Origin: Candidatus Amarolinea dominans
GTDB taxonomy: Bacteria > Chloroflexota > Anaerolineae > SSC4 > Amarolineaceae
NCBI GenBank assembly: GCA_016719785.1
Contig: JADJYJ010000008.1
Location: 1 to 64,000, forward strand
Direction of reading: 5' to 3'
Length of the DNA stretch: 64,000 nucleotides
Shown here: positions 26,259-33,456 of the stretch, one piece after another
Position numbering within the stretch: the stretch's first letter is position 1
How the letters are laid out: each line of letters opens with the position of its first letter
Position numbers and translations under genes: made by a program
The notes under the pieces: generated by a model
Told to the model about the DNA's origin: nothing
What the model saw: the letters and a program-made list of their open reading frames with translations, nothing else
The model's database searches: none

Positions 26259-26762
26259 GGGCACACCCTGTTCCTGATCGCCAATCACTTCAACTCGAAG
26301 AGCGGCGACGACCCGCTGTTTAGCTTTGCCCAGCCGCCGGTGCTGGTCTCCGAGATCCAGCGCAACCAGCAGGCGCAGATCGTCAACGACTTCGTAGACG
26401 CCATCCTGGCTCTCGACCCCAACGCCAATATCGTGGCGCTCGGCGACTTCAACGACTTTCAGTTCTCCACGCCGCTGGCAATCCTCAAGGGCGGTGTGCT
26501 GACCGATCTGATCACGGGACTGCCGACCGCTGAGCAGTACAGCTACGTCTACGACGGCAACGCCCAGGTGCTCGATCATATTCTGATCAGCAATCACCTG
26601 CTGGCTCCCTTCGAGACCGGGTTCGCCCTGTTCGATGTGGTGCATGCCAACGCGGAGTTCCCGCCCGCTGCCCGCGCCACCGATCACGACCCGTCGCTCG
26701 TGCGCTTCACCCTGGAGGCGACGCCCGCCAACGTCACCCTGACCAACCTGACGGCCGGCCCG
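26259..26762 (+). pseudogene. Second copy of the nuclease 3' region (fragment, no anchor)
   Basis: Closely matches 23450-23953 at the DNA level. It encodes GHTLFLIANHFNSKSGDDPL through ALGDFNDF to NLTAGP in frame, with only a few substitutions, and stops matching just before the membrane anchor. It has no start, signal or N-terminal catalytic half, so it is a gene fragment. Confidence 0.92.
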
Positions 26763-26768
26763 GTCATC

Positions 26769-26893
26769 TCTATCGGACGGCGAAGCCGGCGGACCCCGCG
26801 CCGCGCCAGACCCCCGCGCTCACAGCCATTCCGTATTATGCCTGGACCAATCGCGCGGCGGGAGCCATGCAGGTGTGGTTGCGCGAAATCTAA
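26769..26893 (+). pseudogene. C-terminal tail of a GH127 (beta-L-arabinofuranosidase, DUF1680) gene
   Basis: Reads LYRTAKPADPAP, then ALTAIPYYAWTNRAAGAMQV, WLREI and a stop at 26891-26893. The IPYYAW.NR......VWL ending is characteristic of GH127/DUF1680 proteins. Only about 40 codons remain, fused behind the nuclease fragment. The last codons belong to the block repeated at 28551. Confidence 0.65.
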
Positions 26894-26990
26894 ATCGTGA
26901 TAGAATAGAGTCGAGCAGAAATGATACGCGGGCGCTGTGAGTGAGGTCAAAATGAGTATCATGATCGAGGCACAACAAGTCCACAACGAG
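26883..26990 (+). repeat. About 105-bp direct repeat (copy A) with promoter and start of the DUF433 gene
   Basis: Matches 28551-28658 with about four differences. It includes GCGAAATCTAAATCGTGA, a -10-like TAGAAT (26901-26906), the leader and the first 14 codons of the DUF433 gene. In copy A the gene continues intact. Confidence 0.9.
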
Positions 26991-27344
26991 TTGACATGGC
27001 TAAGGCAGGCAGTCGAGGCGTTGACACAGAAAGTCGAGTGGTTAGCCGCCAGGCCAAATCTGCCTGCCCTATCTACTGATCATCCCTACGTTGCTCGAAT
27101 CCAGGGCGTCAAGGGCGGTGAACCTGTGATCCGCGGGACGGGTGTTACTGTCCAGACGATCGTGGCCCTGACCCGACACAGTCTGACACCAGAGCAGATC
27201 GTTGAGGAATATGAAGGACAGTTGAAACTGGCCCAGGTCTATGACGCGCTCGGCTACTACCACGACCATCGCGGAGAAATCGAGCAGTACATCATTGAAA
27301 ACCGCGCCGCGAGAGAACGCGTATGGCCGAGCAGATCTTCGTAG
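26952..27344 (+). CDS. DUF433 family antitoxin
   Basis: 130 residues from the ATG at 26952 (GAGGT upstream); a GTG at 26937 in frame is possible. An N-terminal coiled segment (WLRQAVEALTQKVEWLAARP) precedes the DUF433 domain: GEPVIRGTGVTVQTIVAL, then LTPEQIVEEYEG and ALGYYHDHRGEIEQYI. DUF433 proteins are winged-helix antitoxins that usually precede a DUF5615 PIN-like toxin, as here, with a 22-base overlap. It should autorepress the operon. Confidence 0.92.
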   Translation: MSIMIEAQQVHNELTWLRQAVEALTQKVEWLAARPNLPALSTDHPYVARIQGVKGGEPVIRGTGVTVQTIVALTRHSLTPEQIVEEYEGQLKLAQVYDALGYYHDHRGEIEQYIIENRAARERVWPSRSS

Positions 27345-27691
27345 CCCTGTATACGGACGCTGACGTTACGCCGAAACTCGCCAGGTTGCTGCAGGAACGC
27401 GGCTTCGACGCCATCTCGACTCAGGAGATGGGCAAGTTCGAATCGCCGGATGTGGAGCAACTGGTCTATGCCGCGGGACAGGGCCGCGCGATTCTGACAT
27501 ACAACAGCAAGGACTTCGAGCCTCTCTACCAGGAATGGTGGTGGACGGGCCATGACCACTTCGGCATCATCGTTTCCGAGCAACTGCCAGTTGGAGAACT
27601 GCTCCATCGGGTCCTTCGGCTGCTGAACTCCATTACTGCCGATGAGATGAAGAACAACTACAAGAACTTGGCCGAGTTTGCCGAAAGGTAA
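27323..27691 (+). CDS. DUF5615 PIN-like toxin
   Basis: 122 residues, overlapping the DUF433 gene by 22 bases. The PIN-like (Mut7-C/DUF5615) pattern is visible: the first acidic residue in LYTDADVTPKLARLLQERG, then STQEMGKFESPDVEQL, RAILTYNSKDF (the central acidic site) and GIIVSEQ. This fold is a predicted RNase. The second residue pair follows the family (D in TDAD, D in NSKDF). The pair is complete and probably functional. Confidence 0.9.
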   Translation: MAEQIFVALYTDADVTPKLARLLQERGFDAISTQEMGKFESPDVEQLVYAAGQGRAILTYNSKDFEPLYQEWWWTGHDHFGIIVSEQLPVGELLHRVLRLLNSITADEMKNNYKNLAEFAER

Positions 27692-27739
27692 TGAGGACAA
27701 CCATGAATACATCCGCCAACGGCGCCTCGCTGCCGGTGG

Positions 27740-28250
27740 CGGTCTCCGAGATCCAGCGCAACCAGCAGGCGCAGATCGTCAACGACTTCGTAGACGCCAT
27801 CCTGGCTCTCGACCCCAGCGCCAACATCGTGGCGCTCGGCGACTTCAACGACTTTCAGTTCTCCACGCCGCTGGCAATCCTCAAGGGCGGTGTGCTGACC
27901 GATCTGATCAGGGACTGCCGACGGCTGAGCAGTACAGCTATGTCTACGACGGCAACTCCCAGGTGCTCGATCACATTCTGATAAGCAATCACCTGCTGAC
28001 CCCCAACGAGGCCGGGTTTGCCCTGTTCGATGTGGTGCATGCCAACGCCGAGTTCCCGCCCGCGGCCCGCGCCACCGATCACGACCCGTCGCTCGTGCGC
28101 TTCACGCTGGAGGCGACACCCGCCAACGTCACCCTGACCAACCTGACGGCCGGCCCGCTCACCTCGCCGCTGGGCTGGCTGGCGCTGGCCGGTCTGCTGG
28201 CCCTGGCCGCCGTGGTCATACGGCGGCGGGGAGTGGGGAGGGGAGAGTAG
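27740..28250 (+). pseudogene. Third copy of the nuclease 3' region with membrane anchor, one frameshift
   Basis: Homologous to 23540-24047. A short novel start (MNTSANGASLPVA) leads into VSEIQRNQQAQIVNDFVDAI. A missing C near 27910 (GATCAGGG against GATCACGGG) shifts the frame; the other frame then runs to the intact anchor and RRRGVGRGE. It lacks the N-terminal two-thirds of the enzyme. The match continues into the minisatellite. Confidence 0.92.
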
Positions 28251-28400
28251 AGACCGGAGAGTAGAGACCGGAGAGTAGAGACCGGAGAGTAGAGACCGGA
28301 GAGTAGAGACCGGAGATTGGAGACTGGAGACTGGAGATTGGAGACTGGGGATCGGAAAACTCTCCCCTTCCACAAAACCCAATCTCCGGTCTCCTTTCTC
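28241..28400. repeat. Second copy of the 14-bp minisatellite and hairpin block
   Basis: Near-identical to 24039-24180, with five GAGAGTAGAGACCG-type units followed by GGAGATTGG/CCAATCTCC arms. The stretch 28400-28550 holds a further partial copy of the CTCCACAAAACTCAATCTCC arm and a short CTTCCATG direct repeat, and no gene. Confidence 0.85.
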
Positions 28401-28550
28401 AGATCTCGCCCCCCACCGGAAAACTCCCCCCTCCACAAAACTCAATCTCCGATCTCAGATCTCTCCCCAAAACGATGACCTTGCCGCTTTCAGGCTTCCA
28501 TGCTTCCATGCTTTGATTGGCGCCATCCCTTCTACGCCAGGAGCATCGCT

Positions 28551-28658
28551 GCGAAATCTAAATCGTGATAGAATAGAGTCGAGCAGAAAGGATACGCGGG
28601 CGCTGTGAGTGAGGTCAAAATGAGTATCACGATTGAGGCACAACAAGTCCACGATGGA
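28551..28658 (+). repeat. About 105-bp direct repeat (copy B) driving the FMN reductase
   Basis: Matches 26883-26990. The TAGAAT box is at 28569-28574, and the truncated DUF433 start (MSITIEAQQVHDG) reads in frame into the reductase at 28668. The promoter of the toxin-antitoxin operon therefore now lies in front of an unrelated gene. Confidence 0.9.
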
Positions 28659-28667
28659 AGGACCTCG

Positions 28668-29231
28668 ATGACAACTTCTGATTCGCTTCACGTTTTGGGT
28701 ATCTCCGGCAGCCTGCGCAGGGCCTCGTACAACACGGCCCTCCTGCGGGCGGCCGCCGAATTGATGCCGCCAGGGATGACGCTGGAGATCTTCGATCTCG
28801 CGCCTCTGCCGCTGTTCAATCAGGATGCCGAGAAGCCGTTTCCTGAAGCGGTGGTCGAGTTACGCACCCGCCTGGCGCAGGCCGATGCGCTGCTCATCGC
28901 CACGCCTGAGTACAACAGCTCGATCAGCGGCGCCCTCAAGAACGCCATTGATTGGGCGTCCCGTCCGCCGAAGCAACCATTGGCTGGCAAGCCGGTGGCT
29001 ATCATGGGCGTCAGCACGGGGAACTTCGGCACGGTGCGAGCCCAATTGCATCTGCGCCAGGTGCTGACGCACGTTGGCGCCCTGCCACTGGGCAAGCCGG
29101 AGGTGCTGGTGGCGCGCGCCGAGCAGGCTTTCGACGCCGAAGGGCGATTGGTGGACGCCGCGGCGCGCGGCTTCCTGCAAGATTTGCTCGCCGCCCTGGC
29201 CAGGTGGACGCAACGCGTATCCCCGGCCTGA
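28668..29231 (+). CDS. NADPH-dependent FMN reductase family protein
   Basis: 187 residues from the ATG at 28668, which has GGAAGGA upstream; a 208-residue form starting at 28605 would carry 21 residues of DUF433 origin. The flavodoxin-like fold is shown by VLGISGSLRRASYNTALLRA (phosphate loop), DALLIATPEYNSSISGALKN and AIDWASRP. KPVAIMGVSTGNFGTVRAQL follows. Members reduce FMN, quinones, chromate or azo dyes; the true substrate is unknown. The frame is complete and the gene ends 43 bases before the convergent GT2 gene. Confidence 0.9.
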   Translation: MTTSDSLHVLGISGSLRRASYNTALLRAAAELMPPGMTLEIFDLAPLPLFNQDAEKPFPEAVVELRTRLAQADALLIATPEYNSSISGALKNAIDWASRPPKQPLAGKPVAIMGVSTGNFGTVRAQLHLRQVLTHVGALPLGKPEVLVARAEQAFDAEGRLVDAAARGFLQDLLAALARWTQRVSPA

Positions 29232-29273
29232 CGCCACGAGACAAGTTTGTTCCTTTTTGTTCCTTCTTGTTCC

Positions 29274-30434
29274 TTACCACCAGCGTATGCGCGCCCGCAC
29301 CATGGTGCGTCCTTTCCAGGTGGAGCGGCCGCGCACCGCAAGGGCCATTGACCTCGCGGCGATGAAGAGCACCAGCACGGTGGTGACAGGATAAAAGAGC
29401 GCGAGGTACAGGGGAAAACCGAAGCGTGCGTTCGATATGCCCCACAAGAGCACAGCAAGGAAGATTCCTGCCGCTGCCATCACCGCCGAGTAGGTTGAGT
29501 GCAGCAGGCCGGCTGCGATCAGCACGAGCACAATGGGTGGCTGAAGGAAGACGATGCCGATCCAGAGCCAAACCAGCACAAACGGCAGCATCCGATAGCC
29601 GAAGCCTGCGAACAGATTTTTGGTGAAGCCCTCGAAGACCTGCGCGGAGTTCCGGTACATGCGGCAGCGGACGTCTTGTGTAGCAAGGGCCATGCGCCAG
29701 CTCAGACCGTGGGCCTTGATCTGCCGAGCCAGTGCGATATCGTCTACGGCGTCAGTACGCACGGCCGCATAGCCGCCGATCTGATCGTAGGCCGCGCGCC
29801 GGAAGAGCATGTATTGTCCGTTCGCGGCACAGAAGGCGTGCGTGCGTACACGGTAGGCCAGCGCCAACGGCAAAAAGGAAAGGATGCTCCAGGGGAAGAA
29901 CGGCACCACGAGTTTCTCAGCCCAGGTCACGACTTCCTGGCGAGGACAGGCTGTCAGCAGATCGGCCTGTTCGGCCATCAGGGCAGCGATCCCGTGCCGC
30001 AAGGACTGTGGTTCATGGCGCGTGTCGGCATCAGTGAAGAAGAGCAGGTCGCCGGTCGCCGACTCAGCAAGCTGCTGGCAGGCCCAATGCTTGCCCAGCC
30101 AGCCTTCGGGCAACGCCAGGCCCGGAATGACCCGCAGCCGGCGATCCTGGGAGGCCAGCTCAGCCAGGATTTCACCCGTACGATCGCATGATTGATCATC
30201 CAACACAATCACCTCGCAGTCCGGGTAATCCTGAGCCAGCAGCGAGCGCACACAGTCGCCTATGTTGACATCTTCATTGCGCGCCGGCACCAACACTGAA
30301 ACGCGGGGCCACGCGGTAGGCGGCGCCCAGTCCCCGGCTCGCCGCAGCAGTCGCCAGTTGCTGAGAGCGATCAGCACAAGGCAGGCAGCAAAGGCAGCGA
30401 TGATGAACTGATGATAGGCCCAAAAAGAGCCCAT
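29274..30434 (-). CDS. Family 2 glycosyltransferase with membrane segments (CrtQ/HpnB-like)
   Basis: 386 residues, with GGAGGGAGT just before the ATG. An N-terminal helix (FIIAAFAACLVLIALSNW) is followed by the GT-A domain: VLVPARNEDVNIGDCVRSLL, VIVLDDQSCDRTG, FFTDADTRHEP (DxD) and DAVDDIALARQIK. Three or four helices lie at the C-terminus. The arrangement resembles 4,4'-diaponeurosporenoate glycosyltransferase and hopanoid-associated HpnB. It lies downstream of a tocopherol-cyclase-like gene and plsY on the same strand, so a lipid or isoprenoid glycosylation role is likely but inferred. Confidence 0.85.
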   Translation of the reverse strand: MGSFWAYHQFIIAAFAACLVLIALSNWRLLRRAGDWAPPTAWPRVSVLVPARNEDVNIGDCVRSLLAQDYPDCEVIVLDDQSCDRTGEILAELASQDRRLRVIPGLALPEGWLGKHWACQQLAESATGDLLFFTDADTRHEPQSLRHGIAALMAEQADLLTACPRQEVVTWAEKLVVPFFPWSILSFLPLALAYRVRTHAFCAANGQYMLFRRAAYDQIGGYAAVRTDAVDDIALARQIKAHGLSWRMALATQDVRCRMYRNSAQVFEGFTKNLFAGFGYRMLPFVLVWLWIGIVFLQPPIVLVLIAAGLLHSTYSAVMAAAGIFLAVLLWGISNARFGFPLYLALFYPVTTVLVLFIAARSMALAVRGRSTWKGRTMVRARIRWW

Positions 30435-30481
30435 ACTCCCTCCAGACGCGGGGTCTTGCAGTCACACCATGAGGACGGAGG

Positions 30482-31105
30482 TCAACGCCGTGTCCGCCGA
30501 ATGCGTAGCTGGGGCCGCTGCCGCAGGTCGGCGCGGTGCGTCCAGGCGATGATCGCCACCGTGCCGGCCCACGCGACAAATAGCGGGAGCGTCAGGCCGG
30601 CGGTGAGACCGGGGCTGCGCCAGTGTAATGCGGGCGCCAGGAGGAAACCCAAGAGCGCCAGCAGCGCAGCCATCACCGCCCAGCCGGAGGTATTCAACAG
30701 ATTGTTGAAGACGAAGACGGAGCCGCCCATGACGAACGGGCCGAACGGCACAGTCAGCGCCGCCCAGACGCCTAACGTGCTCGCCAGGGCCTTGCCGCCG
30801 CGCCAACCAAGAAGCGGCGAGAACGCGTGTCCGAGGATCGGCGCCAGCACCACGGGTATCAACGGCCAGCTATCCACCTTGAAGACGTAATGGGCCAGCG
30901 ACACGGGGATGGCCCCTTTGAGCATGTCGAGGATGATCGCCAGCAGGCCCAGACCGCGGCCGCCGGCGCGCAACACGTTGGTTCCACCGGGGTTCCCATC
31001 GCCGTAGTCGCGGATGTCGGTGCGCAGCACCAACTTGCCCAGCCATACCGAAATGGGCAGCGAGCCGAGCAGAAAGCCGATGAGAGTCCAGGTGAGAGAG
31101 ATCAT
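30482..31105 (-). CDS. plsY: Glycerol-3-phosphate acyltransferase PlsY
   Basis: 207 residues from 31105; a 13-codon upstream extension is unlikely. It is a membrane enzyme that acylates glycerol-3-phosphate from acyl-phosphate, the first step of phospholipid synthesis. Motifs: GSLPISVWLGKLV, DIRDYGDGNPGGTNVLRAGG (the GSGNxGATN-like motif 1), DMLKGAIPV and LGHAFSPLLGWRGGKALAST (the KGGKGVAT-like motif). Five or more membrane helices are visible. Motif 1 has GDGNPGGTN in place of the commoner GSGNIGATN. The second copy in this window is at 57483. Confidence 0.85.
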   Translation of the reverse strand: MISLTWTLIGFLLGSLPISVWLGKLVLRTDIRDYGDGNPGGTNVLRAGGRGLGLLAIILDMLKGAIPVSLAHYVFKVDSWPLIPVVLAPILGHAFSPLLGWRGGKALASTLGVWAALTVPFGPFVMGGSVFVFNNLLNTSGWAVMAALLALLGFLLAPALHWRSPGLTAGLTLPLFVAWAGTVAIIAWTHRADLRQRPQLRIRRTRR

Positions 31106-31172
31106 GTTGGTTGTTGGATAATGTCCGACCCCGGGGTCAGTCAACGGGACAAGGCGTCCTGGAAGTCCCAGA

Positions 31173-32198
31173 TCAGACTAATCGTGCCAGCTTCTGAATC
31201 TCCTGGATGGGGCCGACGATCTCCAGGCCGGCATGGCGTCCGGTCCTCTCGAAGATGACCCCTTCCTGTCCGCCCGTCAGCGCCAGCAGCCGCACGTCAA
31301 TGCGCGCGGTCAGGCTCTCCAGCACCCGCTGTAACATCACCACGCGCTCGGGCGAGTGCAGCAGCCCGCCCTCAGCGCGCCAGGCCACGATCTCCAGGCG
31401 ATGGGGGGTGTGGCGCGGCCCCGTGCGGCCGGTCATGTGCCAGGTGACGTGCGTGTCGGCCAGGTCGAGGCGCTCGATCACCGCGCCGGTGTAGGTAGCA
31501 AAGCGGTAGAGCTGGCCGCCGTGCCGCAGCCCGACGATGAAGCCGGGGAACGCGCCGCGCAGCCAGGGGATGATCGCCACTGATGCCGTCAGGCACGCGC
31601 CGACTGCGGCCTCGCCGAAATGGTTGCTCTGCATCCAGATCCAGGCCTTCGGAAACGCCTGGCCCCAGTCCTTTTCGATGTACCCGCGGCCGCCGGTGAA
31701 GTCGCGCGCCGCGCCATCTATGGACAGCGAGCCGGCGATGCTGTGATCGAAGCTGAGGACGCCGTGGTAGCACTCCATGAAAGGCGCGAAGGTGTAGGGG
31801 CCCATGATGCCCGGTGAGGTCAGCGTGACCGGCCAGGGCGCACCGCCCGCAAAGCGCAGTTCGCCGGCCATCCGGCCTTCGGGCCGATCAATGTCCAGCT
31901 CGATGCGATCGGCGCGGAAGCGATTCGGGCCAACCCGGATGTCGAACTCGTCCCGCGCAGCCTGGAACGCCTCGAACGGGTAGCGATGATAGGCGGTCCT
32001 GCCCGTCGCGCCGTCCAGCGTCTGCACGAACGCGTGGGACGCGCCCGGCTCGCGGCCGATGAAGACGCCAGGGATGACCGCGTAACGGTGCTGCTCACTG
32101 GCATCCACCAGCTTGAAATACCAGCCCTCGAAGAAGGGCGGCTGCTTGCCGCGGCCGTGATAGAGCGCCGGCCGCCAGATGCTGCGCAGGTCAGGCAT
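31173..32198 (-). CDS. Tocopherol cyclase-like (lipocalin-type) protein
   Basis: 341 residues, with GAGGAG eight bases before the ATG. Family signatures: FFEGWYFKLVDASEQHRYAV near residues 22-41, MGPYTFAPFMECYHGVLSFD, GGRGYIEKDWGQAFPKAWIW followed by MQSNHF, and the C-terminal LEIVGPIQE. Plant and cyanobacterial relatives cyclise tocopherol precursors. Bacterial members outside phototrophs are of unknown activity, probably on hydrophobic quinone or isoprenoid-like substrates. It is the first gene of a minus-strand run with plsY and GT2. Confidence 0.85.
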   Translation of the reverse strand: MPDLRSIWRPALYHGRGKQPPFFEGWYFKLVDASEQHRYAVIPGVFIGREPGASHAFVQTLDGATGRTAYHRYPFEAFQAARDEFDIRVGPNRFRADRIELDIDRPEGRMAGELRFAGGAPWPVTLTSPGIMGPYTFAPFMECYHGVLSFDHSIAGSLSIDGAARDFTGGRGYIEKDWGQAFPKAWIWMQSNHFGEAAVGACLTASVAIIPWLRGAFPGFIVGLRHGGQLYRFATYTGAVIERLDLADTHVTWHMTGRTGPRHTPHRLEIVAWRAEGGLLHSPERVVMLQRVLESLTARIDVRLLALTGGQEGVIFERTGRHAGLEIVGPIQEIQKLARLV

Positions 32199-32409
32199 GA
32201 TCGCTGCTCCTCAAATGTACCTCGATCGTCTAGTATGTCACGATATCTATGGTTTGTCAAAAAGATGTCTAAGGCAATCATTAATCAATTCGATGCGGCA
32301 AATGGAGTCTATCCTACAGATGAGATGGCGAGATACGTTGTATAAGGTTTGTGTAGTGTTTGAGTAAGCATGTGACACAACATCAAGTTAGAAAAGGATT
32401 GGAAAAGAA

Positions 32410-33375
32410 ATGAAAAACGTCAGTCTGCTGTTGGTACTTCTCATTGTAGCCCTGTCAGTCGTGGCTTGTGCTCCGGCTCCTGCAACTCAACCGCAGGAAC
32501 CGACTAAGGCGCCGCCCACGGCCATGCCCGCTCCGGCTGCTAAGGACATTGTTGACACGGCTGTGGCCGATGGTCGCTTCAAGACGCTGGTGGCTGCGGT
32601 TCAAGCTGCCGGTCTGGTCGAGACCCTGAAGGGCGAGGGGCCGTTCACCGTCTTCGCCCCCACCGATGAAGCATTCGCCAAGTTGCCTGCGGGCACCGTC
32701 GAAGGGCTGCTCAAAGAGCCGGCCAAGCTGAAAGACATCCTGCTCTACCACGTGGTCGCCGGCAATGTCATGGCTGCCGATGCCGCCAAGCTGACCTCGG
32801 CCAATACCGTGCTGGGCAAGCCGATCACCATCAAGGTTGAGGGTGGCAAGGTCATGATCAACGATGCGACGGTCGTGATTGCCGATGTAAAGACCAGTAA
32901 TGGCGTCATCCATGTGATTGACCTGGTCCTCCTGCCGCCAGCCCCCGAGGCTGCAGAGCCGACCACCAAGGACATTGTTGACACGGCTGTGGCCGATGAT
33001 CGCTTCAAGACGCTGGTGGCTGCGGTTCAAGCTGCCGGTCTGGTCGAGACCCTGAAGGGCGAGGGGCCGTTCACCGTCTTCGCCCCCACCGATGAAGCAT
33101 TCGCCAAGTTGCCTGCGGGCACCGTCGAAGGGCTGCTCAAAGAGCCGGCCAAGCTGAAAGACATCCTGCTCTACCACGTGGTCGCCGGCAATGTCATGGC
33201 TGCCGATGCCGCCAAGCTGACCTCGGCCAATACCGTGCTGGGCAAGCCGATCACCATCAAGGTTGAGGGTGGCAAGGTCATGATCAACGATGCGACGGTC
33301 GTGATTGCCGATGTAAAGACCAGTAATGGCGTCATCCATGTGATTGACCTGGTCCTCCTGCCGCCAGCCAAGTAA
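32410..33375 (+). CDS. Lipoprotein with two nearly identical fasciclin (FAS1) domains
   Basis: 321 residues with a leader carrying AAAGGATTGG. The lipobox is LIVALSVVACAP (Cys about residue 20), followed by a Pro/Thr-rich linker. Two FAS1 domains span about 45-175 and 187-317; both contain GPFTVFAPTDEAFAKLPAGT, LLYHVVAGNVM and NGVIHVIDLVLLPP, the usual H1 and H2 motifs. FAS1 proteins are surface adhesion modules. The two domains differ by one residue in the conserved block (DGRF against DDRF), so the duplication is very recent. The gene lies between divergent and convergent neighbours and is monocistronic. Confidence 0.93.
   Translation: MKNVSLLLVLLIVALSVVACAPAPATQPQEPTKAPPTAMPAPAAKDIVDTAVADGRFKTLVAAVQAAGLVETLKGEGPFTVFAPTDEAFAKLPAGTVEGLLKEPAKLKDILLYHVVAGNVMAADAAKLTSANTVLGKPITIKVEGGKVMINDATVVIADVKTSNGVIHVIDLVLLPPAPEAAEPTTKDIVDTAVADDRFKTLVAAVQAAGLVETLKGEGPFTVFAPTDEAFAKLPAGTVEGLLKEPAKLKDILLYHVVAGNVMAADAAKLTSANTVLGKPITIKVEGGKVMINDATVVIADVKTSNGVIHVIDLVLLPPAK
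32542..33368 (+). repeat. 426-bp tandem duplication inside the fasciclin gene
   Basis: The stretch from AAGGACATTGTTGACACGGC at 32542 recurs at 32968 and matches for about 400 bases with a single difference noticed (GGT/GAT). The repeat length is a multiple of three (142 codons), so copy number could change without breaking the frame. Confidence 0.93.
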
Positions 33376-33408
33376 CATCTTCCTGTTGTAGCCGTTCAGG
33401 ATGCAGCG

Positions 33409-33452
33409 AAAAAATCAGGGGCGAGTCAGTCGTATGGCTGACTCGCTCCTGC
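33409..33452 (-). terminator. Intrinsic terminator for the P-type ATPase gene, possibly bidirectional
   Basis: On the minus strand a 14-bp stem with one mismatch (CAGGAGCGAGTCAG with CTGACTCGCCCCTG, eight-base loop) is followed by ATTTTTT. It lies between the convergent fasciclin and ATPase genes, so it may also stop plus-strand transcripts. Confidence 0.8.
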
Positions 33453-33456
33453 TATT

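Noticed and set aside
26241..26900. Functional 219-codon nuclease homologue
   Set aside because: It lacks the N-terminal catalytic residues and signal peptide, and after the homologous part it runs out of frame through the GH127 remnant.
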